A DNA stretch of 64,000 bases from Burkholderiales bacterium. Lineage in GTDB: Bacteria > Pseudomonadota > Gammaproteobacteria > Burkholderiales > Casimicrobiaceae. This document shows positions 20,167 to 28,182 of this stretch, piece by piece (the stretch's first letter is position 1; each line of letters begins with the position of its first letter). The notes beneath the pieces were generated by a model. It did no database searches, was not told the DNA's origin, and saw only the letters and a program-made list of their open reading frames with translations. Made by a program: the position numbers and the translations under genes. The stretch is from contig JAICKU010000001.1 of assembly GCA_025927765.1 (NCBI GenBank), positions 174,395 through 238,394 of the forward strand. Direction: 5' to 3'.

Positions 20167-20592
20167 ATGTCCGAGCAGTCTGCGAAACCCTATCTTGTTC
20201 GCGCGATCTGCGAATGGTGTGCCGACAACGGCCTCACGCCGTACCTCGCCGTGCGCGTGAATCCGCAAACGCGCGTGCCGGCCGCATTCGTGAAGAACGG
20301 CGAGATCGTGCTGAACGTGAGCCCCACCGCCACGCGCAAGCTCACGATCGACAACCAGTGGATTCATTTCACTGCGCGCTTCAACGGCTCGTCGCAGGAA
20401 GTCGCGGTGCCCATCGGCGCCGTCATCGGCATCTTCGCGAAGGAGACCGGCTATGGCTTCTCCTTCTCGGCGCCCGACGACCCCGTCGCCGCGTTGGCGT
20501 CGGCCTCCGCCGGCACCGCTCGCGACGCGCAGCCCGCGCGTGCGGGCGAACCGCCGCGCAAGCGCCCGTCGCACCTGCAAGTCGTCAAGTAA
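20167..20592 (+). CDS. sspB: ClpXP adaptor / stringent starvation protein B
   Basis: A 141-residue adaptor that delivers ssrA-tagged proteins to ClpXP. The folded domain (KPYLVRAICEWCADNGLTPY, then VSPTATRKLTIDN and VPIGAVIGIFAKETGYG) is followed by a flexible alanine-rich linker and the C-terminal tail PSHLQVVK, which matches the ClpX-docking XB peptide consensus (hydrophobic-Arg/His-Val-Val-Lys). The last residue is the terminal lysine of the motif, so the end is intact. No ribosome-binding site precedes the ATG; the upstream bases are TTTTTGCC. Confidence 0.95.
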   Translation: MSEQSAKPYLVRAICEWCADNGLTPYLAVRVNPQTRVPAAFVKNGEIVLNVSPTATRKLTIDNQWIHFTARFNGSSQEVAVPIGAVIGIFAKETGYGFSFSAPDDPVAALASASAGTARDAQPARAGEPPRKRPSHLQVVK

Positions 20593-20653
20593 GTCGTCAC
20601 GCGCCGCCGCACGCCATGCGGTGCCATGATGCGCGCGTTCCCCGTCTTCCGGC

Positions 20654-20726
20654 GCCGGCATAGCTCAGTTGGTAGAGCAGCGGTTTTGTAAACCGTTGGT
20701 CGTGGGTTCGAATCCTACTGCCGGCA
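20654..20726 (+). tRNA. tRNA-Thr (anticodon UGU)
   Basis: A complete cloverleaf can be drawn: acceptor GCCGGCA/TGCCGGC, D-arm GCTCAGTTGGTAGAGC, anticodon stem GCGGT/ACCGT with loop TTTGTAA (anticodon TGT), T-arm GTGGG-TTCGAAT-CCTAC, and discriminator A. CCA is not encoded. It lies about 60 bases after sspB, and its 3' two thirds are overlapped by the end of the convergent MocR gene. Confidence 0.96.
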
Positions 20727-22167
20727 TCATCGAACGCAGAATGCCGCCCACGCGTCGCGCCCCCTCGACGATGTCCGCGACGCCGCACGCGCCGTAACCG
20801 AATATCAGGCCCGGCCTCGCGTCACGCCGATAGAACGGCTTGATCGAATAAAGGCCCACGCCCGCTTCGGATGCGCGGCGCACGAGCTCATCGACGTCGA
20901 ATGCCTCCGGCAATTCGGCGGTCACGTGCAACCCGGCGTGCGACGGCAGCAGCGAAAGCCACGCCGACGCGAACCGGTCGAGCGAGGCGACGAGCACCTG
21001 GCGGCGTTCGCGATAGACGCGCTCCATGCGGCTCACGTGTCTGCGGAAATGGCCGCCGGCGATGAAGTCCGCCATCACCAGTTGCTCGAGCGCCGACGCG
21101 TGCCGATCGGTGATCCATTTGGCGGCCGTCAGCGGCGCCTGCAATGCTCGCGGCGCGACGATGTAGCCGAGACGAAGACCGGGAAACAGTACTTTGGAAA
21201 ACGTGCCGAGGTATACGACCGAGGCGTCGCGATCGAGGCCCTGCAGCGACTCCATCGGCCGTCCGCCGAAGCGAAACTCGCTGTCGTAATCGTCCTCGAC
21301 GATCACCGCGCCGGTTTGTCGCGCGAACGCGAGCAGCGATTTGCGGCGCGCGAGCGACAGCGTGATTCCGAGCGGGAACTGATGCGACGGCGTGACGTAC
21401 ACGACGCGCGCGTCGCGCGGCAGGCGATCGACGACGATGCCGTCCGCGTCGACGGGGATCGGCGCGATCGTCGCGCCCATCGCCTCGAAGATCGCCGCCG
21501 CCGGCGTGTATCCGGGGTTCTCGATCGCCACACACGCGCCGCGGTCGACGAGGATGCGCCCGAGAAGATCCAGCGCCTGCTGCGAGCCGTTGCAGATCAG
21601 CACGTCGTCCGCTTCGCAGCTCACCGCTCGCGAGTGCGCAAGGTAGCGTGCGATCGCCGCGCGCAAGCGCGGAAGCCCGGCCGCCTCTCCATAGCGGCCG
21701 ACGTCGTTCGACATCACGCGCAGGTTGTACGCGGCGAGCCTGCGCCAGGTATCGATCGGGAAGTTCGCGAGATCGGGCAGCCCGGGCCGGAAATCGTGCA
21801 CGAGTTCGCGTGTCGGAACGATCGAGCGCGAGCGCGGCAAGCGCTTCGCCCACTCGCTGATGCGAGTGGCTTCGAGCGGCGCGTATGTCGTCGCGCGTGC
21901 GGGCGTCGTCGCGTGCATCGCGACGTACGTTCCGGAACCGTGCCGGCCTTCGAGATAGCCTTCGCGCGCGAGGCGTTCGTACACCTCGGTCACCGTCGTG
22001 CGCGACAGCGACAGCGAGGCGGCGAATTGCCGCGTCGACGGAAGGCGCTCGCCCGCCGCGAGGCGTCCGTCGAGGATCGCTTCGCGCAGGCGCTGATAGA
22101 GGTGACGTGTCGATCCGCGTCCACGCGACAGATCGGCAAGAAAGTCGTTCGCGAGCAGGAACTCCAT
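20665..22167 (-). CDS. MocR/GabR-family regulator (GntR wHTH plus PLP aminotransferase-like domain)
   Basis: About 500 residues. The N-terminal GntR winged helix runs LYQRLREAILDGRLAAGERL, then LPSTRQFAASLSLSRTTVTE. The C-terminal fold-type I domain has NGSQQALDLLG, ENPGYTPAA, VEDDYDSEFRFGG and YLGTFSKVLFPGLRLGYI with the PLP lysine. The family uses PLP-bound ligands to regulate a divergent gene. ATG 22167 is preferred; an upstream ATG at 22272 would run through the promoter. There is no stop before the tRNA, so the last ~22 residues (MPAVGFEPTTNGLQNRCSTN) are antisense tRNA-Thr. Confidence 0.92.
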   Translation of the reverse strand: MEFLLANDFLADLSRGRGSTRHLYQRLREAILDGRLAAGERLPSTRQFAASLSLSRTTVTEVYERLAREGYLEGRHGSGTYVAMHATTPARATTYAPLEATRISEWAKRLPRSRSIVPTRELVHDFRPGLPDLANFPIDTWRRLAAYNLRVMSNDVGRYGEAAGLPRLRAAIARYLAHSRAVSCEADDVLICNGSQQALDLLGRILVDRGACVAIENPGYTPAAAIFEAMGATIAPIPVDADGIVVDRLPRDARVVYVTPSHQFPLGITLSLARRKSLLAFARQTGAVIVEDDYDSEFRFGGRPMESLQGLDRDASVVYLGTFSKVLFPGLRLGYIVAPRALQAPLTAAKWITDRHASALEQLVMADFIAGGHFRRHVSRMERVYRERRQVLVASLDRFASAWLSLLPSHAGLHVTAELPEAFDVDELVRRASEAGVGLYSIKPFYRRDARPGLIFGYGACGVADIVEGARRVGGILRSMMPAVGFEPTTNGLQNRCSTN

Positions 22168-22183
22168 CGCCGATGCCTCGTGA

Positions 22184-22216
22184 AAGTGGTCCGGATTAAA
22201 CGCTCGCAAGTGGTCC
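22184..22216. promoter_or_regulatory. Direct repeats, probable MocR operator
   Basis: AAGTGGTCC occurs at 22184-22192 and again at 22208-22216, 24 bases apart, in the divergent gap between the MocR gene and the cupin gene. The second copy abuts the -35 box of the cupin promoter. A minus-strand TTGGTATGC just inside the promoter resembles a GntR half site. Direct repeats next to the -35 are typical of MocR regulators. Confidence 0.55.
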
Positions 22217-22245
22217 TTGAAGCATACCAATTTCGCGCCTAGACT
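22217..22245 (+). promoter_or_regulatory. Promoter of the cupin-ABC operon
   Basis: TTGAAG at 22217-22222, a 17-base spacer and TAGACT at 22240-22245. Transcription would start near 22252, giving a leader of about 38 bases with GGAAG before the ATG at 22290. Confidence 0.5.
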
Positions 22246-22289
22246 CCGCGGCCGTAGGCCTATTTCCATCACGACGGAAGCTCGAACCC

Positions 22290-22931
22290 ATGGCGCTGAT
22301 CAAGGACGTCGATTCCATTCTGAAGGGCAAGAAGGTCAAGGTGCGGAAGGCGGGCGACAAGTTCGAGCACACGAGCTTGCTGCCCGACGACGAGTGGTAC
22401 CCGAAGGCCGTCCGCACGAAGATCCGCCCCGCGCGATGGAACTGGAAGGACTGCCAAGCCAAGCTGCAGGAGATCGCCGGTTCGCCCATTCCGGGTGCCG
22501 ACCGCCGCTTCATCATCCTCGTCAACAACGACACCGAGGAAATGACGAGCACCGCGCCCGGCGCGCTCATCGGCATGACGATCCTCAATCCCGGCGAGGG
22601 GCTGAAGCCGCACCGGCACAACTCGTTCGCGATCTATCACGTCCTTCAGGGCCGGGGCTTCGACGTCATGCAGGACGAGGACGACGGCGAGCCGACGAAG
22701 ATCGAGTGGGAGAAGGGGGACACGTTCCTGTGTCCCGCGTGGACGTACCACCAGCATGTCAACGACGGCGACGAGCAGGCGATCATCCTGACGGTGCAGG
22801 ATTTCCCGCTGCTCGCCGCGCAGCGCAGCCTGCTGTTCGAGGAGCCGCGCGGCGTCGAGAACATCAAGCAGGTGAGCAAGAAGTTCGTGCCGCATCGCGA
22901 CACGACCGACAGCTTCAAGCTCGATATCTGA
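22290..22931 (+). CDS. Cupin-domain protein, possible dioxygenase-like
   Basis: 213 residues. The central cupin barrel is visible: GEGLKPHRHNSFAIYHVLQG carries the first metal motif (H-x-H), and GDTFLCPAWTYHQHVND carries the second histidine motif. The arrangement resembles one barrel of gentisate-type dioxygenases, but at half length with a single complete cupin. A metal-dependent enzyme or ligand-binding protein of small-aromatic or amine metabolism is plausible. It is the first gene after the MocR-regulated promoter and lies 16 bases before the next gene. Confidence 0.75.
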   Translation: MALIKDVDSILKGKKVKVRKAGDKFEHTSLLPDDEWYPKAVRTKIRPARWNWKDCQAKLQEIAGSPIPGADRRFIILVNNDTEEMTSTAPGALIGMTILNPGEGLKPHRHNSFAIYHVLQGRGFDVMQDEDDGEPTKIEWEKGDTFLCPAWTYHQHVNDGDEQAIILTVQDFPLLAAQRSLLFEEPRGVENIKQVSKKFVPHRDTTDSFKLDI

Positions 22932-22947
22932 TTCCGGGGAGACGACG

Positions 22948-23439
22948 ATGGGCCGCCTGACCGAAGACATGAAACGCATGGTCGCGAACCTGCGGCTTTG
23001 CTACGTCGCCACAGTGACACCCGACGGCAAGCCGAACCTGTCGCCGAAGGGCTCGCTGCGCGTCATCGACGACGAACACCTCGCATTCGCCGACATCATG
23101 TCCCCCGCGACCATTCGCAACCTCAGGAGCAATCCATACATCGAGGTGAACATGGTCGATCCGTTCCTGCGCCGCGGCTATCGCTTCAAGGGCGTGGCCG
23201 AGATCGTCACCGAAGGCTCGACGTACGACCTCGTGGCTAACGAGCTCTGGGAGCGCGAAGGCCGGCAATACCCGGTCAATGCCGTCGTCAGCATCGCCGT
23301 CGACACCGCGCTCGCCGTGCGTTCCCCCGCCTACGTCTTCAACAAGGGCGTGAAGGAGGAGAACGTGCGCGCCATCTGGCTCGAGCGCTACGGCGTGGCG
23401 CCGCTCGAGGCCGCCGACGTTTCGTCCCGCACCGTTTGA
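22948..23439 (+). CDS. Pyridoxamine 5'-phosphate oxidase-like (split-barrel flavin) protein
   Basis: 163 residues. MKRMVANLRLCYVATVTPDG and KPNLSPKGSLRVIDDEHLAF are the FMN-binding split-barrel pattern of PNPOx-like proteins, followed by NPYIEVNMVDPF and GYRFKGVAEIV. It is too short for true PdxH and lacks its C-terminal RLHDR-type end, so it belongs to the general FMN/F420/haem-binding superfamily. Clear GGGGAGACGACG site upstream. With the cupin it may form the enzymatic part of the operon. Its substrate is unknown. Confidence 0.78.
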   Translation: MGRLTEDMKRMVANLRLCYVATVTPDGKPNLSPKGSLRVIDDEHLAFADIMSPATIRNLRSNPYIEVNMVDPFLRRGYRFKGVAEIVTEGSTYDLVANELWEREGRQYPVNAVVSIAVDTALAVRSPAYVFNKGVKEENVRAIWLERYGVAPLEAADVSSRTV

Positions 23440-23451
23440 GGAGGCTCGATC

Positions 23452-24516
23452 ATGAAGGCGCATGCACGCTGGATATCCGCATCGCTTGGCGCGATGCTCG
23501 CGACGCTGGCCGTCGTGGCGAACGCGCAGCCGATGAAGGAAGTGAAGCTCGCGCTTTCGTTCCCCAATGGCGCGGCATGGCCATACCTCGCCGTCGCCGA
23601 GGAGATGGGTTACTTCCGCGACGAAGGCCTGAAGGTCGTGATCATCAACCTGAACGGCGCCTCGGCGTCGTATAAGGCGATGGCCACCGGGCAGGCCGAT
23701 TACGCGTTCTCGGGGCCGGCGCAGGTACTGAACGGGCTTGCCGCCGGCGAGGAGACGAAGTCGTTCTACACCGCGTACCAGGGACATGTGTATCAGTTCG
23801 CGGCGCCGGAGAGCAGCCCCTACAAGCGGATTGCGGATCTCAAGGGACAGAAGATCGGTATTTCGACGGTCGCGGGCGGCCAGTATCCGTACCTGCTCGC
23901 GACGCTGAAGAATGCCGGGCTGACCGTCGGCCCGGGCAAGGACGTCGAGATCGCGGAGGTCGGGCGCGGCGGCCCGGCGGCCATTGCGCTCGAGCAAAAG
24001 CGCATCGCCGCCTATTCGGCGTCGTTCGTCGACCTGATGGCGATCGAGCTGACAGGCATGAAGATGCACCGCTTCACCGAAGGCCCGACGTCGACGTTCA
24101 TCAGCGATTCGCTGATCGCGACGAAAGCTAGCCTGCAAAAGGATCCGAAGACCGCAACGGGACTCGCCCGCGCCATCGCGCGCGCGACCGTGTTCTGCTT
24201 CGCGAACCAGGATGCCTGCTGGGCGAGCATTACGAAGGCGGTTCCCGAGAACGGCAAGAATCCCAGGTTCACGAAGCCGTTGCTGCGCTATACGCTCGAA
24301 CTGCACAAGCTGACACCCGAGGCGCATGGGCAATGGGGGTACCAGTCGCCGAAGGCGTGGGAGGCGATCGACGAGTTCCTTGTCGACAGCGGACAGCTGA
24401 AGCAGAAGGTCGACGCGTCGCAGGCATTCACCAACGACCTGATCCCGGAGATCAACCACTTCGACGTGACCAAGGTCAAGGCCGACGCCGCGCAGTACAA
24501 GGTGCCGACGGAATAG
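23452..24516 (+). CDS. NitT/TauT-type ABC transporter substrate-binding protein
   Basis: 354 residues with a Sec signal (ASLGAMLATLAVVANAQP) and the NMT1/SsuA-like fold: KEVKLALSFPNGAAWPYLAVA, EEMGYFRDEGLKVVIINLNG, ATGQADYAFSGPAQVLNGLA and DLKGQKIGISTVAGGQYPYL. Relatives bind pyrimidine precursors, taurine, sulfonates or aromatics. The first gene of a three-part importer with the ATPase and permease that follow. The start has a GGAGG site. Confidence 0.9.
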   Translation: MKAHARWISASLGAMLATLAVVANAQPMKEVKLALSFPNGAAWPYLAVAEEMGYFRDEGLKVVIINLNGASASYKAMATGQADYAFSGPAQVLNGLAAGEETKSFYTAYQGHVYQFAAPESSPYKRIADLKGQKIGISTVAGGQYPYLLATLKNAGLTVGPGKDVEIAEVGRGGPAAIALEQKRIAAYSASFVDLMAIELTGMKMHRFTEGPTSTFISDSLIATKASLQKDPKTATGLARAIARATVFCFANQDACWASITKAVPENGKNPRFTKPLLRYTLELHKLTPEAHGQWGYQSPKAWEAIDEFLVDSGQLKQKVDASQAFTNDLIPEINHFDVTKVKADAAQYKVPTE

Positions 24517-24518
24517 CG

Positions 24519-25340
24519 GTGCTCGTCGCACTGGACGCACAGGCGCAGGCGCCCGGGAAGGAACGCGCCGCGGCGATCGAGGTGGACTCGGTCTCGAAGC
24601 GTTACCGCCTCGGCGAAGAGACGCTGGCCGCGCTGGAGGACATCTCGCTCGTCGTCGGCGAAGGCGAGTTCGTGTCGCTGATCGGCCCCAGCGGTTGCGG
24701 CAAGAGCACGCTGCTCAATGTCGTTGCGGGCCTCGTTCCCGCGACGTTGGGCCGCGTGCGCGTGCTCGGCAACGACATGACCGGGCCGAGCCGGCGCATC
24801 GGCATGATGTTCCAGTCGCCGGTGCTGCTGCCGTGGCGTACGAACCTCGACAACGTGCTCCTTCCGGTGGAAGTGTTCGGGCTCGACCGGCGCAAATCCG
24901 CGACGCGCGCCCGCGAGCTTCTGCAACTCGTCGGCCTCGCCGCGTTTGCCGATCGCTATCCAATGGAGCTCTCGGGCGGCATGCAGCAGCGCGTGGCGAT
25001 CTGCCGGATGCTGCTTTGCGATCCCGCGATCCTGCTGATGGACGAACCGTTCGCAGCACTCGACGAGATGTCGCGCGAGTTCATGAACGTCGAGCTGCTG
25101 CGGATCTGGGAGGCGTTGCGCAGCACGGTGCTGTTCGTCACGCACAACATCGGCGAGGCCGTGTTTCTCTCGGACCGCGTCATCGTGATGAGCGCGCGTC
25201 CCGGGCGCATCGCGCGTGTCGTGCGCGTGGAGCTTCCGCGTCCGCGGACGAAGGCGACGCTTTCGAGCGACACGTTCTTTCATCAGGTGACGGCGGTGAG
25301 AAAGGCGTTCGATGAAACCGCAGACCGGATCGCTTCCTGA
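24519..25340 (+). CDS. NitT/TauT-type ABC transporter ATP-binding protein
   Basis: 273 residues from a GTG two bases after the previous stop. Walker A is LIGPSGCGKSTLLN, the Q-loop MMFQSPVLLPWRTNL, the signature YPMELSGGMQQRVAI, Walker B ILLMDEPFAALDEM and the H-loop FVTHNIGEAVFLSDR. The WRTNLDNVLLPVE region is typical of SsuB/TauB-like ATPases. The end overlaps the permease start by 29 bases. Confidence 0.92.
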   Translation: MLVALDAQAQAPGKERAAAIEVDSVSKRYRLGEETLAALEDISLVVGEGEFVSLIGPSGCGKSTLLNVVAGLVPATLGRVRVLGNDMTGPSRRIGMMFQSPVLLPWRTNLDNVLLPVEVFGLDRRKSATRARELLQLVGLAAFADRYPMELSGGMQQRVAICRMLLCDPAILLMDEPFAALDEMSREFMNVELLRIWEALRSTVLFVTHNIGEAVFLSDRVIVMSARPGRIARVVRVELPRPRTKATLSSDTFFHQVTAVRKAFDETADRIAS

Positions 25341-26136
25341 CGCGCCGGGTCGCGATGCGGCACGCCTCGGCCGCCGCGACGTGGTGGTCGCGCTCGTCTG
25401 CGGCGCGCTGCTGCTCGTGGGATGGGAGGCCGTTTGCCGCGCGGGCTTCGTATCGCGGCTCGTCCTGCCCGCCCCGTCGGCGATCGCCGTCGAACTGTGG
25501 AGTGCGGTGCGCGAAATCGTCGTCGGCGGACCGATGCGCACGCACGCGCTCACCACGATCTACGAGATTCTCGCGGGGTTCGGCCTCGGCGTGGGGCTGG
25601 GATTCGTGCTGGGCGTGCTGATCTCGGAGATTCCCGCCGCGCGGCGCGTCGCGATGCCTTGGCTGATTGCGTTGAATGCGGCGCCGAAGATCGCGCTGGC
25701 GCCGCTTCTCCTCGTCTGGTTCGGTTTCGGCATCGGATCGAAGATCGTGATGGCCGCGCTGATCGCGTTCTTCCCGCTGCTCATCAACGTCGTCTCGGGG
25801 CTTTCGCAGGTCGAGGAGGCGAAGCTCAAGCTGATGCGCTCGCTCGCCGCGTCGCGAACGATGACGCTTGCGAAAGTGAAGCTTCCCGACGCGATGCCGG
25901 CGATCTTCGCCGGGCTCAAGACCGCGATCGTTCTCGCCGTCGTCGGCGCGGTGGTCGGCGAATTCGTCGGCGCCGAATCCGGTCTCGGATACGTGATCAA
26001 GCAGAGCGAGTTCCAGCTCGACGTCGCGCAGACGTTCGCGGTCATCGTGCTGCTTTCGATCATCGGCATCGCCTTCTTCTACGCCATCGAGTTCATCGAG
26101 CGGCGTGCGCTGTTCTGGACCCGCCCACATCCCTGA
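25312..26136 (+). CDS. NitT/TauT-type ABC transporter permease
   Basis: 274 residues with about six membrane segments. The ATPase-coupling EAA loop reads EAKLKLMRSLAASRTMTLAK, then VKLPDAMPAIFAGLK. VLPAPSAIAVELW and PKIALAPLLLVWFGFG are SsuC/TauC-family landmarks. It begins inside the ATPase gene, so the two are translationally coupled. Seventeen bases later comes the degenerate AMP-binding gene. Confidence 0.9.
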   Translation: MKPQTGSLPDAPGRDAARLGRRDVVVALVCGALLLVGWEAVCRAGFVSRLVLPAPSAIAVELWSAVREIVVGGPMRTHALTTIYEILAGFGLGVGLGFVLGVLISEIPAARRVAMPWLIALNAAPKIALAPLLLVWFGFGIGSKIVMAALIAFFPLLINVVSGLSQVEEAKLKLMRSLAASRTMTLAKVKLPDAMPAIFAGLKTAIVLAVVGAVVGEFVGAESGLGYVIKQSEFQLDVAQTFAVIVLLSIIGIAFFYAIEFIERRALFWTRPHP

Positions 26137-26152
26137 TTGCGAGGAAACAACG

Positions 26153-26827
26153 ATGCCCGCCGTTGCCGATGCCACGCCCAATATCGCTGCCGCCCTGATC
26201 GACACGCTCATTTCGGGCAACCGCGGCGATCGCCGCGCGTTCGAATATGCGGGGCGCACGTACTCCTACCAGGACGTCGCGGCGTTGATGAACCGGACCG
26301 CGAACATGTTCGTCGCGCTCGGCGTGCCCGCGGGCGGCCGCGTGCTGCTGCTGATGCCCGAGTCGCCGGCCTTCGTCGCAAGCCTGCTCGGCGCGATGAA
26401 AGCGGGTGCCGTCCCGGTGCTCGGCGTGCGCAACGACGGGAGCGACGTGGCGCGTTGCATCGACGTTGCCGCGCCGGCAGCTGCGATCGTCCACGAGGCT
26501 CGCCTCGCATCGGTGGAAGCTGCGCTCGGCCGCATCCCGGGGCGCGCCATCGTCGTCGTCGGGGGCACTGCGCACGGCTACCAGGCGTTCGTCGACGTCG
26601 TGCGCGCGCAAGCGTCGTGGCTCGCGTCCGGGCCTGTCGCCCCCGATGCTCCAGCCCTAGGAGTGTGGGACGGAAGCCGGCTGGAGTCGATGAGCCACTC
26701 GGACGTCGCCAGCTTCGTCGGCGGTGAAGGCACCTTCGCCGACGCGCACGTTGCCGAAGCCGCGCGCGTGGGTGCGATGCTCCTTGCATTCGCGACGGGA
26801 GAGAGCGTCGCGCTGACCTCCTCCTGA
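26153..26827 (+). CDS. N-terminal AMP-binding-like protein lacking catalytic motifs
   Basis: 224 residues, less than half of an acyl-CoA synthetase. The first ~150 residues follow benzoate-CoA-ligase-like enzymes: FEYAGRTYSYQDVAALMNRT, ANMFVALGVPAGGRVLLLMP and SLLGAMKAGAVPVLGV. Where the ATP loop (S-T/S-G-T-T-G-x-P-K-G) should be, it reads ALGVWDGSRLESMSHSDVAS, with no glycine-rich loop or lysine. The reading then continues for about 55 residues and stops. GAGGAA precedes ATG 26153. Either a truncated pseudogene or a non-catalytic domain kept for binding. Confidence 0.65.
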   Translation: MPAVADATPNIAAALIDTLISGNRGDRRAFEYAGRTYSYQDVAALMNRTANMFVALGVPAGGRVLLLMPESPAFVASLLGAMKAGAVPVLGVRNDGSDVARCIDVAAPAAAIVHEARLASVEAALGRIPGRAIVVVGGTAHGYQAFVDVVRAQASWLASGPVAPDAPALGVWDGSRLESMSHSDVASFVGGEGTFADAHVAEAARVGAMLLAFATGESVALTSS

Positions 26828-26879
26828 CCGCGCCGCCGGCGTTGCAGCAAAGGGCGCCCCGGGGCGCCGGAACGTCACG

Positions 26880-28151
26880 TCACCGATGCAGCAGCGACAG
26901 TGAAAGCTGCGGCACGAATCCCACGACGATCGAAACGATCGTCATCGCGACGACGAATGGCACCGCCTTGCGGGCGATGGCGGTGATCGACACCCCGGTC
27001 AGCCCGGACATCACGAACAGATTGAGCCCCATCGGCGGCGTGATGAAGCCGAGTCCGAGCGAAGTGATCATGAACACGCAGAAGTGAATCGGATCCATGC
27101 CGATCTTCGCCGCGATCGGCGCGAGCAGCGGTGCCAGGATGACGATGTTCGGCGTGGTTTCCATGAACATGCCGGCGATGATGAAGATCGCGAGCATGAG
27201 CAGGATGAGCAGGTCGCGATTGTCGGTGATCGAGGTCAGGGTGGCGACCAGGCTCTGTGGCACGCCGAGCACGGTCAGCGCCTGCGAGAACAGCACCGCG
27301 ACGGCGATGATGGGAAGGATGACGCCGTTCACCCGCGCCGACGTTTCGAGCATCGCGGGAAAATCGCGCAAATGGATCGTGCGCTGGAGCATCCCCAGCA
27401 CCAGCGCGACGGCGACGGCGACGGCGGCGGATTCGGTCGGCGTGAAGATGCCCGAATAGATGCCTCCCAGGATGATGACGGGAATCAGCAGCGCGAACTT
27501 CGCGTCGTTCAGCGCGCGGAACCAGCGCCGCCAGGAGAAGGGCTGGCGTGAATTCTCATAGCTCCCGAAGCGGTTGATGACGAGGTTGGCGACGACGACG
27601 GCGAGCAGCACCAGGATGCCGGGGATCACTGCCGCGACGAACAGCGTCGTGGAGGAGATGCCCAGCACGATCCCGATGATGATGTACGAGATCGACGGTG
27701 GAATCAGGATGCCGGTACACGCGCCGGAAGCCACGAGGGCGCAGGCATACGCCTTGGGATAACCGCGCTCGACCAGGCGATCCATCGTGATTCGGCCGAT
27801 CGCCGCGGCGTCCGCGGCATCGGAGCCCGAGATGCACGCGAAGAACCCGCATCCGAGCACCGTCGAGGTGCCGAAGCCGGTGCGCAGGCTGCCCGTGGTC
27901 GCCTCGGCGAAGTCCAGCAGCTTGTACGCGAGTCCGGAACGCACCATCACGTCGCCGGTCAGCACGAACAGTGGAATCGCGATCAGCGCAAACGAATCTA
28001 CGCCCTGAAAGAGCGTCTCGCCGAGCAGCGAGAGCGGCAGTGCGCCGGTCTGCAGCAGCAACGCGACCGTGCCGAGCCCGACCGCCACCCAGAACGGCAC
28101 GGCGAGCAACAGCAGCACGACCACGAACGACAGGCAAAGGGTGACCGTCAT
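26880..28151 (-). CDS. TRAP transporter large permease (DctM)
   Basis: A 423-residue protein with about 12 membrane helices. SFVVVLLLLAVPFWVAVGLG, the FVLTGDVMVRSGLAYKL loop, GTSTVLGCGFFACISGSDAA and IPPSISYIIIGIVLGIS are characteristic of the DctM subunit of the ion transporter superfamily. It forms the sodium-coupled transport channel with DctQ. It is the last gene of a seven-gene minus-strand operon that starts at the HpsN-like dehydrogenase. Confidence 0.93.
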   Translation of the reverse strand: MTVTLCLSFVVVLLLLAVPFWVAVGLGTVALLLQTGALPLSLLGETLFQGVDSFALIAIPLFVLTGDVMVRSGLAYKLLDFAEATTGSLRTGFGTSTVLGCGFFACISGSDAADAAAIGRITMDRLVERGYPKAYACALVASGACTGILIPPSISYIIIGIVLGISSTTLFVAAVIPGILVLLAVVVANLVINRFGSYENSRQPFSWRRWFRALNDAKFALLIPVIILGGIYSGIFTPTESAAVAVAVALVLGMLQRTIHLRDFPAMLETSARVNGVILPIIAVAVLFSQALTVLGVPQSLVATLTSITDNRDLLILLMLAIFIIAGMFMETTPNIVILAPLLAPIAAKIGMDPIHFCVFMITSLGLGFITPPMGLNLFVMSGLTGVSITAIARKAVPFVVAMTIVSIVVGFVPQLSLSLLHR

Positions 28152-28182
28152 GGAAGAGATAGCCGAATTGGCGACGCGACGG

